Assembly (NCBI RefSeq): GCF_002920535.1
Contig: NZ_PQSS01000025.1
Coordinates: forward strand, 1-64,000
Length of the DNA stretch: 64,000 nt
Reading direction: 5' to 3'
DNA from: Streptomyces sp. Ru71
GTDB taxonomy: Bacteria > Actinomycetota > Actinomycetes > Streptomycetales > Streptomycetaceae
How positions within the stretch are numbered: position 1 is the first letter of the stretch; each line of letters opens with the position of its first letter. Shown here one piece after another: positions 16,349-25,027 of the stretch. The position numbers and the translations under genes are program-made. The notes under the pieces were generated by a model. It was not told where the DNA came from. It did no database searches and saw only the letters and a program-made list of their open reading frames with translations.

Positions 16349-16793
16349 GCACCTTGTCCACCGCGTTGCGCGGGCCGTACACCGCCAGGCCCACCAGGTC
16401 GAGCTCCGCCGTCGGTACGGCGCGGACCGCCGCCCGGTTGTCGCGGTCGTTGCCCGTGGTGAACAGGTCCGACGTGAAGACGGCCCGGGGCAGCGCGCGG
16501 GTCAGCACGCGCGCGTGGGCCGCCGTCAGCGTCTCCTTCGTCCCCTCGAAGACCAGCACCGGCTGGCGGAACATCGGCAGGTAGTCCGTTCCGTCCGCGT
16601 CCTCGTACGGCTCCCCGATCACCTCGGGGAGCCGCGTGCCGAGGCCGCTGACCAGGAAGGCGGTGACGTTGAGGCGCTGCCAGGGCTCCAGGTCCTCGCG
16701 CAGCAGGATGGCGATCTTGGTGTCGAAGCGGATCGGTTCGATGCCTTGCGCTTCCGCCGCGTTGTTCATGCCTTGAGGTTCTGCGTCGTTCAT
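16323..16793 (-). CDS. DUF2000 domain protein
   Basis: 156 aa. The core DTKIAILLREDLEPWQRLNVTAFLVSG and the C-terminal LVGLAVYGPRNAVDKVLKGARMH match the DUF2000 family (peptidyl-tRNA hydrolase-II-like fold, function unknown). The gene is divergent from an AraC-type regulator 49 bp away, a recurring pairing that suggests the regulator controls it. The start region is duplicated: ATGs at 16793 and 16769 lie 24 bp apart, each preceded by CTCAAGGC. Either may be used. Confidence 0.82.
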   Translation of the reverse strand: MNDAEPQGMNNAAEAQGIEPIRFDTKIAILLREDLEPWQRLNVTAFLVSGLGTRLPEVIGEPYEDADGTDYLPMFRQPVLVFEGTKETLTAAHARVLTRALPRAVFTSDLFTTGNDRDNRAAVRAVPTAELDLVGLAVYGPRNAVDKVLKGARMHP

Positions 16794-16842
16794 GCCTTGA
16801 GACTGTCCCGCGGCGGACCATCCCGTCTTGTACGTTCTTTGC

Positions 16843-17649
16843 ATGGCCGCGCAGCGTGAGGTGTCCGCCTGGCGGCCCCGCGTCCCCGGGGTCGTCGAGG
16901 TCTTCCACGCCCACTTCACCGAGTACGCCTACCCCATGCACGTGCACGCCGCGTGGACGCTGCTGATCGTCGACGACGGCGCCGTGCGCTACGACATCGA
17001 GCGGCACGAGCACGGCACCCTGCGCGACACGGTCTCCCTGCTGCCGCCGCACGTCGCGCACAACGGCGCCCCCGCCACCGCGCACGGCTTCCGCAAGCGC
17101 GTCCTCTACCTCGACTTCTCCCGGCTCGGCGAGGAGCTCATCGGCTCGGCCGCGGACTCACCCGACCTGCGCGATCCCCTGCTGCGGCGGCGGGTGGGGC
17201 AGGTGCACGCGGCGCTGGCCCGGCCCGGGGAGGAGCTGGAGGCCGAGAGCCGGCTGACCCTCGTCGCCGAACGGCTGCGCGACCACCTGCGGCCCCGGCC
17301 GGCAGCCGGGGCCGGGACCCGCCGCCCCGACCCCGCCCTCGCCCGCCGGCTGCGCGAACTGCTCGACGCGCGCGTGCCCGAGGGCATCACCCTGGAGGAG
17401 GCCGCGCGGGTGGTGCAGGCCCATCCCGCCCATCTGGTACGGGCGTTCAGCGGCGCCTACGGCATCGCGCCGCACCAGTACCTGACGTCGCGGCGGGTGG
17501 AGCGGGCCCGGCGGCTGCTGCTGGACGGGCAGCCGGCGAGCGCGGTCGCCACTGAGGCCGGGTTCTACGACCAAGCCCATCTCACGCGCCATTTCCGGAA
17601 GTTGGTGGGTGTGACTCCGGCCAAATACGCTACTTTGCGCCATGGTTGA
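16843..17649 (+). CDS. AraC family transcriptional regulator
   Basis: 268 aa. The N-terminal cupin-type sensor domain (HFTEYAYPMHVHAAWTLLIV) is followed by the double helix-turn-helix of the AraC family. The domain holds EEAARVVQAHPAHLVRAFSG, then HQYLTSRRVERARRLLLDG, then GFYDQAHLTRHFRKLVGVTP, a strong match to the family consensus. It probably binds the short intergenic region shared with the DUF2000 gene. The ATG at 16843 gives MAAQREVSAWRP. The methyltransferase gene starts 28 bp after the stop. Confidence 0.9.
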   Translation: MAAQREVSAWRPRVPGVVEVFHAHFTEYAYPMHVHAAWTLLIVDDGAVRYDIERHEHGTLRDTVSLLPPHVAHNGAPATAHGFRKRVLYLDFSRLGEELIGSAADSPDLRDPLLRRRVGQVHAALARPGEELEAESRLTLVAERLRDHLRPRPAAGAGTRRPDPALARRLRELLDARVPEGITLEEAARVVQAHPAHLVRAFSGAYGIAPHQYLTSRRVERARRLLLDGQPASAVATEAGFYDQAHLTRHFRKLVGVTPAKYATLRHG

Positions 17650-17677
17650 ATGCCGGACGCTTCCGTAGTCTGCGGTC

Positions 17678-18334
17678 ATGGACTGGCATGCGTGGCACGA
17701 CGCTTACGACATCCCCGACTCCTACCTCGGCCGGCGTCTCGCTCTCGTCCAGGAGCGGGTCCGGCACGCCCTCGACGTCGCACCGCCGGGTCCGCTCACG
17801 GCCGTCAGCCTCTGCGCGGGGCAGGGCCGGGACCTGATCGGCGTACTGGCCCGGCATCCGCGGCGGGGTGATGTGCGGGCGCGGCTGGTGGAGTTGGACG
17901 AGCGCAACGTGCGTTCCGCGCGCGCGGCGGCCGCGGCCGCCGGCCTGGACGGGGTCGACGTGGTGTGCGGCGACGCGGCGCTCACCGACCACTACACCGC
18001 CTACGCCCCGGCCGACCTGGTTCTGCTGTGCGGCGTCCTCGGCAACCTCACCGACAAGGACATCGAGCGCACCCTCGACCACTGCGCGCAGCTGTGCCGC
18101 AGCGGCGGCACGGTGGTGTGGACGCGGACCCGGCACCACGACACAAACGTGTGTGCGTGGCTGGAAAAGCGCGGCTTCGAACCGGTGTGGGTCTCGGGCC
18201 CGGAGATCCCGCACGGCGTCGGCGAGCACCGGTTCACCGGCGAGACGGGGACGCTGCCCGCGGGACAGCGGATGTTCACCTTCGTCGGTTATCCCATCCT
18301 GCACGGCAATCTGTTTCCGAGCACGGGGAGTTGA
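17678..18334 (+). CDS. class I SAM-dependent methyltransferase
   Basis: 218 aa, cytoplasmic. TAVSLCAGQGRDLIGVLA is motif I (SAM-binding glycine loop), VRARLVELDERNV is motif II with the acidic residue that binds the ribose, and VDVVCGDAALTDHY gives motif III. The C-terminal half includes GEHRFTGETGTLPAGQRMFTF. The substrate is not evident. It follows the AraC gene by 28 bp and may be co-transcribed with it. Confidence 0.85.
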   Translation: MDWHAWHDAYDIPDSYLGRRLALVQERVRHALDVAPPGPLTAVSLCAGQGRDLIGVLARHPRRGDVRARLVELDERNVRSARAAAAAAGLDGVDVVCGDAALTDHYTAYAPADLVLLCGVLGNLTDKDIERTLDHCAQLCRSGGTVVWTRTRHHDTNVCAWLEKRGFEPVWVSGPEIPHGVGEHRFTGETGTLPAGQRMFTFVGYPILHGNLFPSTGS

Positions 18335-18431
18335 GGCCGGGAGCTGCGGCCGGCGTTGGGGCTGGGGTTGGGGCCGGGAAGATCTGCGGAAGGGGCCCTT
18401 CCGTACGTTTGTTCGGATAGCGTCCCGGGTC

Positions 18432-18950
18432 ATGGACGAGACACAGGACACCCGTACTTCCTCCGCCCCCAGATCCCTGCGCGCCCGCCGTGTCACGACC
18501 GCCGTCGCCGGGGCTGCGGCCCTGGTCGCGCTCGCCGTCGGCGCCGCCCTCGCGGCCGACGGGGACGGCTCCACGACCCCGCCCACCCCCTCCTACAGCA
18601 CCCCGGCCGACACGTCCGGGGGTGACACCGGCGGCGTGGCCGGGGGGTCCGGTGGGGGCGACTCCGGTGGTGTGGATGGCGGGTCCGTGAGTGGGTCCGA
18701 GGGCGTGGACGGCGGTGGCGACGGTGGGTCCGTGAGTGGGTCCGGCGGTGTCGTCGGTGGCGGCGACGGCGATCCCAGTCCGTCCACCCCGCCCAGCCCC
18801 TCGCCGTCGGCCCCGGTCGACCTGGCCGAGCTGAACCGGAAGATCGACGAACTGAACCAGAAGGTCGACCAGTTGCCGACGAAGAAGGACCTGGCCGACG
18901 CGCTGCGGGCGCTCGCGGACGAGCTCGACAAGCCCGCGAAGACCAAGTAG
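18432..18950 (+). CDS. Gly/Ser-rich membrane-anchored protein with C-terminal coiled coil
   Basis: 172 aa. A basic N-terminus is followed by one membrane helix (AVAGAAALVALAVGAALAA, about 24-42). A ~70-residue low-complexity linker of Gly, Ser, Asp and Val (GGVDGGSVSGSEGVDGGGDG) and a Pro/Ser stretch follow. The C-terminal ~45 residues form a charged amphipathic helix (LAELNRKIDELNQKVDQL...). No family was recognised. The linker resembles cell-wall-spanning spacers. It is convergent with the YbjN gene, with one base between stops. Confidence 0.7.
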   Translation: MDETQDTRTSSAPRSLRARRVTTAVAGAAALVALAVGAALAADGDGSTTPPTPSYSTPADTSGGDTGGVAGGSGGGDSGGVDGGSVSGSEGVDGGGDGGSVSGSGGVVGGGDGDPSPSTPPSPSPSAPVDLAELNRKIDELNQKVDQLPTKKDLADALRALADELDKPAKTK

Positions 18951-18951
18951 G

Positions 18952-19452
18952 TCAGTCCGGCCGCTGCGTGAGGTGGGTGAACGCGTCCAGGTTGCGCGTG
19001 GACTCGCCGCGGGCCGTCCGCCAGGCGTACTCCTTGCGTATCGCGGAGGCGAAGCCCAGCTCCAGCAGCGTGTTGAACGCCCCGTCGGCCGCCTCCAGGA
19101 CCTGGCCCAGGAGGCGGTCGATCTCGTCGGGGGTCACCGAGGCGAGCGGGAGGCGGGCGGTGACGTACACGTCGCCGTGGCCGTCGACGGCGTAACTCAC
19201 GCCGTACAGCTTGAGGTTGCGCTCCAGGAGCCAGCGGTGGACGCCGGCCTCGTTCTCGTCGGGGTGGCGGATGACGAAGGCGTTCAGGGACAGGGAGTGG
19301 CGGCCGACGATCAGTGAGACCGTCGTGGACAGCTTGTGGGTGCCGGGGAGCTTGACGACGAAGTGGCCCGGCTCGGGGCTCTCCCACTCCAGCTCGGCGT
19401 CCCGCAGTACGCCCTCGATGACGTCACCTGTCGGCTTCTCTACCTCACCCAT
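18952..19452 (-). CDS. YbjN domain protein
   Basis: 166 aa of the YbjN/type III secretion chaperone-like fold, found beside mshA in many actinobacteria. Recognisable segments are VIEGVLRDAELEWESPEPGH, VSLNAFVIRHPDENEAGVHR in modified form, and YVTARLPLASVTPDEIDRLL. The function is unknown; chaperone-like or stress roles are proposed for relatives. The ATG at 19452 (MGEVEKPTGD) overlaps the mshA end by 8 bp, indicating coupling, and is preferred to a longer start at 19482. Confidence 0.85.
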   Translation of the reverse strand: MGEVEKPTGDVIEGVLRDAELEWESPEPGHFVVKLPGTHKLSTTVSLIVGRHSLSLNAFVIRHPDENEAGVHRWLLERNLKLYGVSYAVDGHGDVYVTARLPLASVTPDEIDRLLGQVLEAADGAFNTLLELGFASAIRKEYAWRTARGESTRNLDAFTHLTQRPD

Positions 19453-20782
19453 GGTGCGAGCGTACGCGACGGCGGTGGGCATGCAGCGCGGCCGTGTACA
19501 CGTCGGCGGTGGCGGCGGCCGCGGTGTCCCAGCCGAAGGACTGGGCGTGCCGGGCGGCGGCTCCGCCGAGGCGGGCGGTGAGCTGCGGGTCGTCGGCGAA
19601 ACGGCCCAGCACGCGCGCGTACGCCTTCGGGTCGTGCCCCTGCACCAGGAAGCCGGTCTCGCCGTCGCGCACCGCGACCGGCAGGCCGCCGACGGACGCG
19701 GCGAGCACCGGGGTGCCGGTGGCCTGTGCCTCTATGGCGACCAGGCCGAAGGACTCGCTGTAGGAGGGGACGACGAGGACGGACGCGGCCCGGAACCAGT
19801 CGGCGAGCTGCTCCTGGCCGACGGGCGGGCGGAACCGTACGACGTCGGCGATGCCGAGCCGGGCGGCGAGCTTCTGCAGGCCCTCCGGCTTGGCGAGGCC
19901 GCTGCCGCTGGGGCCGCCCACGACGGGTACGAGGGTGCGGGCGCGTAGCTCCGGGCGCTCGTCGAGGAGGGCGGCGACCGCGCGCAGCAGGATGTCGGGG
20001 GCCTTCAGGGGCTGGATGCGGCCCGCGAAGAGCGGGATCAGGGCGTCCTGGGGCAGGCCCAGGCGGGCTCGGGCCGCCGCCCGGCCGTCGGCGGGGCGGA
20101 AGCGGCCGAGGTTGACGCCGGGGTGGACGACGGCGACCTTGCCGGGGTCGGCGGCGTAGTGGTGGACCAGCTCGTCGGCCTCCTCGGAGGTGTTGGCGAT
20201 GAGCCGGTCGGCGGCGGCGACGATCTGGGTCTCGCCGATCACTCGGGCGGCGGGCTCGGGGGTGTCGCCGTCGGCGAGGTTGGCATTCTTGACCTTGGCC
20301 ATGGTGTGCATGGCGTGCACCAGGGGGACGCCCCAGCGCTGGGCTGCCAGCCAGCCGACGTGGCCGGAGAGCCAGTAGTGGGAGTGGACGAGGTCGTAGT
20401 AGCCGGGGCGGTGGCCGGCCCACGCCTGCATGACGCCGTGCGTGAAGGCGCACAGCTGGGCGGGGAGGTCCTCCTTGGCGAGGCCCTCGTAGGGGCCGGC
20501 GTCGATGTGCCGCACGAGGACGCCGGGGGCGAGCTGCACGGTGGGGTCGAGGCCGCCTGCGGTGGCCCTCGTGAAGATCTCCACGTCGATGTTGATCGCG
20601 GCGAGGCGCTGCGCGAGCTCGACGATGTAGACGTTCATGCCGCCGGCGTCGCCGGTGCCGGGCTGGTGGAGCGGGGAGGTGTGCACGGAGAGCATGGCCA
20701 CGCGGCGGGGCCTGCGGTGCAGTCTCAGCCGTGCGGCGGGGGACGGGGAGCGGCGCCCGAGCCTGCTGACGTAGTGGCTCAC
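19445..20782 (-). CDS. mshA: D-inositol-3-phosphate glycosyltransferase (mycothiol synthesis)
   Basis: 445 aa GT4-family enzyme that adds GlcNAc from UDP-GlcNAc to inositol-1-phosphate, the first committed step of mycothiol synthesis. The N-terminal domain has MLSVHTSPLHQPGTGDAGGM, which binds the acceptor. The second Rossmann domain has the E-x7-E type sugar-nucleotide motif in PSYSESFGLVAIEAQATG. The GTG at 20782 follows AAGGAGG with 8-base spacing and gives the standard length. The longer open frame upstream is the intergenic repeat. mshD lies about 35 kb away in the same window. Confidence 0.95.
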   Translation of the reverse strand: MSHYVSRLGRRSPSPAARLRLHRRPRRVAMLSVHTSPLHQPGTGDAGGMNVYIVELAQRLAAINIDVEIFTRATAGGLDPTVQLAPGVLVRHIDAGPYEGLAKEDLPAQLCAFTHGVMQAWAGHRPGYYDLVHSHYWLSGHVGWLAAQRWGVPLVHAMHTMAKVKNANLADGDTPEPAARVIGETQIVAAADRLIANTSEEADELVHHYAADPGKVAVVHPGVNLGRFRPADGRAAARARLGLPQDALIPLFAGRIQPLKAPDILLRAVAALLDERPELRARTLVPVVGGPSGSGLAKPEGLQKLAARLGIADVVRFRPPVGQEQLADWFRAASVLVVPSYSESFGLVAIEAQATGTPVLAASVGGLPVAVRDGETGFLVQGHDPKAYARVLGRFADDPQLTARLGGAAARHAQSFGWDTAAAATADVYTAALHAHRRRVRSHHG

Positions 20783-20885
20783 GTGGCGGTCCTCCTTGCT
20801 GCGGGCACGGTTCTCCGACAGGGGGAACGTTGGGGGGCGGGTTCCCATTCCTGCGGGGGTGATTTTGCCTGGGGGGGTGGGGTGC

Positions 20886-20987
20886 GTTTTTGTCTGCGGG
20901 TGTCGTCGTGGTTGCTCGCGCAGTTCCCCGCGCCCCTTGAATGCCTGCGGCGGCCCGTCGCTGTCGCGTCGTGGCTGGTGTAGCGCC
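20886..20987 (-). repeat. interspersed intergenic repeat, copy 2
   Basis: Reverse-orientation copy of the ~100-bp element at 18-120 and 61722-61823, with the same G-rich core (read on this strand as CGCGCAGTTCCCCGCGCCCC). It lies immediately upstream of mshA. A second repeated block follows at 21061-21120. Confidence 0.8.
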
Positions 20988-21060
20988 TCCGGCCGGCGGG
21001 TGGGTCGGGGCCGGGGTGGGGGGTATCCCACTCCGTAGCTGCGGGCAGTCGTGCCGCTTG

Positions 21061-21120
21061 GGCGGCACGGGTGGGCGCTGGGGGTCCCCCCCTGCTCGAA
21101 GAGCTTGGGGGAGGCACCCC
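21061..21120 (+). repeat. 60-bp intergenic repeat, inverted partner at 61452-61510
   Basis: The block beginning GGCGGCACGGGTGGGCGCTG and ending GCTTGGGGGAGGCACCCC recurs as its reverse complement at 61452-61510, differing only by one base in a C run. The centre TGCTCGAAGAGC is a small dyad. It lies between mshA and the downstream methyltransferase gene. Confidence 0.85.
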
Positions 21121-21215
21121 GTCGCGCCGGGCTGCGCAAACCCACCCCCGGCCCACCGCAGTACCGAGGACCTGCTGGCGCACCCCGTAGCAACCCCGGC
21201 GCATACCCTCTACCC

Positions 21216-22028
21216 ATGAGTTCCCGTGCTTCGAGTCGCCCCGTGGGGACCGTTACGCGTGGGACCACCAATCCGAACCGGCTGCGGCGTATGGACCGGT
21301 GGATCGCGGCCGTGCACGGCGCCGCGCTGCGACGGGTCGCGGAGCCCGTGGCCGTCGATCTGGGCTACGGGGCCGCGCCCTGGACCGCCGTGGAGTTGCT
21401 GACGCGGCTGCGGACCGTCGCGCCACGCGTGCGTGTCGTCGGGGTGGAGATCGAGCCGGCCCGGGTCGCGGCGGCGCTGCCCTACGAGCGGGAGGGGCTG
21501 GTCTTCCGGCACGGCGGGTTCGAGGTGCCGGTGCCGGGGCGGCCGGCGCTGATCCGGGCGGCCAATGTGCTGCGCCAGTACGACGAGGACGAGGTCGCCG
21601 CGGTGTGGGAGCGGCTGTGCGCGCGGCTCGCTCCGGCCGGAGGCGGATTCGGGGGCGGGCTGCTGGTGGAGGGCACGTGTGACGAGATCGGGCGCCGGCA
21701 CGTGTGGGTGGCGCTCGGGCCCGAGGGGCCGCGCACGGTGACCTTCGCGACCCGGCTCGGGTCGCTTGAGCGGCCGTCGGATCTCGCGGAGCGGCTGCCG
21801 AAGGCCCTCATCCACCGCAACGTTCCCGGTGAACCGGTGCACGCGTTCCTGCGGGACTTCGACCGCGCCTGGGCGGCCGCCGCGCCCTATGCCTCGTACG
21901 GCGCCCGGCAGCGGTGGATGCGCGCGGTGCGGGATGTCGCGGCCGGCTGGCCGGTCGTGGACGGGCCGAAGCGGTGGCGGCAGGGGGAAGTCACCGTGGC
22001 CTGGGAGGCGTTGGCGCCGCGTCGCTGA
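21216..22028 (+). CDS. class I SAM-dependent methyltransferase-like protein
   Basis: 270 aa. AVDLGYGAAPWTAVELLTRL is a methyltransferase motif I variant, and VRVVGVEIEPARVAAAL is motif II. PALIRAANVLRQYDEDEVAA resembles motif IV, and a C-terminal basic region with Trp residues follows. The substrate is unknown. It lies next to mshA in many streptomycetes, divergently transcribed from it across repeat sequence. The ATG at 21216 follows the repeat region, and the upstream in-frame codons belong to the repeat. Confidence 0.82.
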   Translation: MSSRASSRPVGTVTRGTTNPNRLRRMDRWIAAVHGAALRRVAEPVAVDLGYGAAPWTAVELLTRLRTVAPRVRVVGVEIEPARVAAALPYEREGLVFRHGGFEVPVPGRPALIRAANVLRQYDEDEVAAVWERLCARLAPAGGGFGGGLLVEGTCDEIGRRHVWVALGPEGPRTVTFATRLGSLERPSDLAERLPKALIHRNVPGEPVHAFLRDFDRAWAAAAPYASYGARQRWMRAVRDVAAGWPVVDGPKRWRQGEVTVAWEALAPRR

Positions 22029-22237
22029 ACTGGGCCGCACCGGCCCGGATCGCCGGATCGGGTGATCTGGGTGCCGGGTGGAACGATCTTCGGGGGTCGT
22101 TCGTCGAACGGGCGGGGTGATCGTCGCGTCCGGCCGGGGGGTCGAGGCACTGCCTCTGTCGCTTTTCGCGCGGACATGGCACGATCCCTCCGGCACCGGT
22201 AAGTTACTGACGGTAAATCAGTTTTGGGGGATGAGGT
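22029..22237. other. leader region of the NlpC/P60 gene
   Basis: 209 bp with GC-rich short repeats (GGATCGCCGGATCGGGTGATC) and a hairpin-like AACGATCTTCGGGGGTCGTT near 22081-22100. I looked for a ydaO/c-di-AMP riboswitch, which often precedes actinobacterial cell-wall hydrolases, and did not find its conserved blocks. A GGGGGAUGAGG ribosome site precedes the ATG. Confidence 0.4.
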
Positions 22238-23341
22238 ATGGCAGCGGGCAAGCGCAGCCTGATCACGGCGGCAGTGACCGTGGTCTGCGCCGTCACCGTG
22301 CTGGCGGCACCGGGTACGGCCTTCGCGAGCCCCTCGCCCACCCCGTCCCCGGCGGCCTCCGCACCCGCCACCCCGGCTCCCGGCGCCTCGCGGGCCCCGC
22401 AGCCCAGCAAGGACCTGGAAGAGGTCCGGCAGCGGCTTGAGAAGCTCTACCACGAGGCGGCCGTCGCCACCGACGCCTACAACGCCGCCGAGGAGCAGTC
22501 CAAGCAGCAGTCGGCGCAGATCGTCGCGCTGGCCAAGAAGATCGTCGAAGGGCAGCGGCGCCTCGACCAGTTGAAGGACAGGGCCGGGGCCGCCGCCCGC
22601 GCCCAGTACCGCACGGGCGGCCTGCCGCCCGAGGCCCAGCTGGTGCTCAGCGACGACCCACAGCAGTTCCTCGACGGCACCGGCCGCCTCCTGCAGGGCC
22701 AGCGGGCCACCAAGGGCATGCTCGGGGAAATGGCCCGCACCCAGGAGGACTTGAAGCAGTACGCCGCGGACGCCTCGGAACGCTGGCGGCAGCTGGAGGC
22801 CAACCGCAAGGCCAAGGAGGCGGCCAAGCAGAAGATCACCCAGCAGATCTCCGCGGCCGAGAAGCTGGAGTCCCAGCTGGAGGCGAAGGAGAAGGCACGC
22901 CTGGCCGAGCTGGAGCGGCAGGCCGCGCTCAAGGCGCAGACCGCCTGGCTGGACACCGGGATACTCAAGGACGTCAGGGCCGCTTCGAGCGGCCAGGGCA
23001 AGCAGGCGGTCGCCTTCGCCACGGCCCAGATCGGCAAGCCGTACGAGTGGGGTGCCGAGGGCCCGAAGACCTTCGACTGCTCGGGGCTGACCTCGCAGGC
23101 CTGGGCGCACGCCGGCCGGCCCATCCCGCGCACCTCCCAGGAGCAGTGGCGGCAGCTGCGGCACGTCGACGTCAAGGACATGCGGCCGGGCGACCTGATC
23201 ATCTACTTCGGCGACGCCAGCCATGTCGGGATGTACGTCGGCGACGGCGCGATCGTCCACGCCCCGCGCCCCGGGCGCACGGTGACGCTCGCCGGGGCGG
23301 GCACGATGCCGATCCTGGGCGTCGTCCGCCCCGACGCGTGA
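22238..23341 (+). CDS. secreted NlpC/P60 (C40) peptidoglycan endopeptidase
   Basis: 367 aa. The signal peptide (1-29) ends GTAFASPSP. A Pro/Ala linker and a long coiled coil (about 58-230, rich in Lys/Gln/Glu) precede the catalytic domain (about 250-367). The catalytic Cys281 is in TFDCSGLTSQAWAHAG, and the His residues are in DASHVGMYVGDG and IVHAPRPGR. The enzyme should cut the D-Glu-mesoA2pm or related stem-peptide bond during growth or sporulation. The organisation matches RipA/CwlO-type hydrolases. It is monocistronic, and GTCACGTGAC repeats lie after the stop. Confidence 0.92.
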   Translation: MAAGKRSLITAAVTVVCAVTVLAAPGTAFASPSPTPSPAASAPATPAPGASRAPQPSKDLEEVRQRLEKLYHEAAVATDAYNAAEEQSKQQSAQIVALAKKIVEGQRRLDQLKDRAGAAARAQYRTGGLPPEAQLVLSDDPQQFLDGTGRLLQGQRATKGMLGEMARTQEDLKQYAADASERWRQLEANRKAKEAAKQKITQQISAAEKLESQLEAKEKARLAELERQAALKAQTAWLDTGILKDVRAASSGQGKQAVAFATAQIGKPYEWGAEGPKTFDCSGLTSQAWAHAGRPIPRTSQEQWRQLRHVDVKDMRPGDLIIYFGDASHVGMYVGDGAIVHAPRPGRTVTLAGAGTMPILGVVRPDA

Positions 23342-23388
23342 GCGGCACGGGCGGCTCCGGCGGGCCGGCCGAGGCCCCTGTAGCGCCC

Positions 23389-23442
23389 GTCACGTGACCC
23401 CGGGCACGCGCCCCAACACCCCTGTAACCCCGGTCACGTGAC
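23389..23442. repeat. tandem direct repeat carrying two GTCACGTGAC palindromes
   Basis: Two ~26-bp units, each starting CCCCTGTA and ending GTCACGTGACCC, repeat with a 44-bp period. The 10-bp palindromes sit at 23389-23398 and 23433-23442. They lie between the endopeptidase gene and the receiver-phosphatase gene, about 240-290 bp before the latter, so they are candidate operators. Confidence 0.65.
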
Positions 23443-23676
23443 CCACCGCACGTCGATCACAGGGCCAAACTCCACGCCGACGTGACGTTCGTCATCCCCG
23501 CGGCGCACCCCGCCTGTCCAACTGCGGTACGGAACGCGGCATATGACGGTGGCCTCCTGCCGGGCGACGTGTCTCACACCATTCCTTTACCGCGCTCCCA
23601 CCCGCTATGGTCCCCGTCGGTGGATCGAGGACCCTCGCCCACCATGCCCTCGGGGGGAGGGAAGGAACCCAAGACA

Positions 23677-24999
23677 ATGCCCGTACCCGTACCGCGGCCC
23701 AGGGCGATCCCGGCCGTGGAGAGTGGTCAGGCGCCGGCCGCCCACCGAGGTGGCCCCTCCAAGGAAGAGACCCCGCGCAAGGAAGCCACGGTCGTCGACA
23801 ACGCCGCCACCACCCACCACAACCTCACACTGCTGCTGATCCAGGACGATCCCGGCGGCTCGCCGATCGTGCCCGATCTGCTGGACTCGGCCGGCAAGCC
23901 GATCCGGGTGCGCACCGCCCGCAACCTCACCGAGGCCGAGCGGCTGCTCACCGACGACGTCCACTGCATCCTGCTGGACCTCGCCCTGCCGGCGCCCGGC
24001 CGGCCCGCCGACGCCGACGGTGACCACGACGAGCTCGCCGTGCTCAAGCACGTGCTGCAGCTCGCCCCCCGGCACGCCGTGCTCGCGCTGACCGCCTCCA
24101 GCGACGCCGAGCGCGGCGCCGAGGCCGTGCGGGTGGGCGCGCAGGACTACCTGTTCCGCGACGAGCTGGACGGACGGCTGCTGAGCCGCGCGATCCGCTA
24201 CGCCGTCGAGCGCAAGCGTTCCGACACGGCCGAGCGCAAGCTCGCCGAGGGCCGGCTGCGCGCCCAGGAGAACCGCCGGCTGGAGCGGGGCCTGCTGCCC
24301 ACGCCGCTGCTGGACGGCTCCTCGCTGCGCTTCGCCGCCCGCTACCGCCCCGGCCGCTCGCGCGCGCTGCTCGGCGGTGACTTCTACGACACCGTCCGCA
24401 CCCCGGACGGCACGGTGCACGCCATGATCGGCGACGTCTGCGGGCACGGCCCGGACGAGGCGGCGCTCGGCGTGGAGCTGCGCATCGCCTGGCGCGCGCT
24501 GACGCTGGCGGGTCTGTGCGGCGACGAGCTGCTCGGCACGCTGCAGCAGGTCCTGGAGCACGAGCGCGGCGACGACGAGATCTTCGCGACGCTGTGCACG
24601 GTGGACATCGCGCCGGACGGCCGCCGCGCCGGCCTGTGCCTGGCCGGCCACCCGTCCCCGCTGCTGCTGCGCCCCGGCTCCCGGCCCCGGCTGCTGCCGT
24701 ACGACAACAACGGCCCCGCGCTCGGTCTGCTGCCGGGTGCGCGCTGGCCGCGGATGCAGGTGGACCTGGGCTCCGAGTGGAGCCTGATGCTCTACACCGA
24801 CGGGCTGATCGAGGGCCGCGTCGGCGAGGGCCGCGAGCGGCTCGGCCAGGACGGCATGGTGGACATGGTCGCCCGTCGTTACACCGCGGGCCTGCGCGGC
24901 GAGAGCCTGATCCAGGCCGCGGTCACCGAGGCCCGCGAGCTGAACGGCGGCGAGCTGACGGACGACGTGGCCGTGGTCCTGCTGGACCGCCTGCCCTGA
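23677..24999 (+). CDS. fused response regulator receiver / PP2C-type (SpoIIE) phosphatase
   Basis: 440 aa. After a ~45-residue disordered start, residues about 50-175 form a receiver domain (LTLLLIQDDPGG, phospho-acceptor region CILLDLALPAPG). A short coiled coil (ERKLAEGRLRAQENRRLERG) leads to a PPM/SpoIIE phosphatase domain. Its metal-binding motifs are LGGDFYDTV, GDVCGHGPDEAAL and LTDDVAVVLL. Such proteins usually dephosphorylate anti-anti-sigma factors in partner-switching. The ATG at 23677 follows GGGAAGGAACC; an earlier in-frame ATG lies at 23644. Confidence 0.88.
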   Translation: MPVPVPRPRAIPAVESGQAPAAHRGGPSKEETPRKEATVVDNAATTHHNLTLLLIQDDPGGSPIVPDLLDSAGKPIRVRTARNLTEAERLLTDDVHCILLDLALPAPGRPADADGDHDELAVLKHVLQLAPRHAVLALTASSDAERGAEAVRVGAQDYLFRDELDGRLLSRAIRYAVERKRSDTAERKLAEGRLRAQENRRLERGLLPTPLLDGSSLRFAARYRPGRSRALLGGDFYDTVRTPDGTVHAMIGDVCGHGPDEAALGVELRIAWRALTLAGLCGDELLGTLQQVLEHERGDDEIFATLCTVDIAPDGRRAGLCLAGHPSPLLLRPGSRPRLLPYDNNGPALGLLPGARWPRMQVDLGSEWSLMLYTDGLIEGRVGEGRERLGQDGMVDMVARRYTAGLRGESLIQAAVTEARELNGGELTDDVAVVLLDRLP

Positions 25000-25027
25000 G
25001 CCGCCCGCCCCGCCGCCGCCGGTGGGG

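Noticed and set aside
22029..22237. c-di-AMP (ydaO) riboswitch before the NlpC/P60 gene
   Set aside because: Such switches often precede actinobacterial cell-wall hydrolase genes, but the conserved sequence blocks were not visible and the leader is short.
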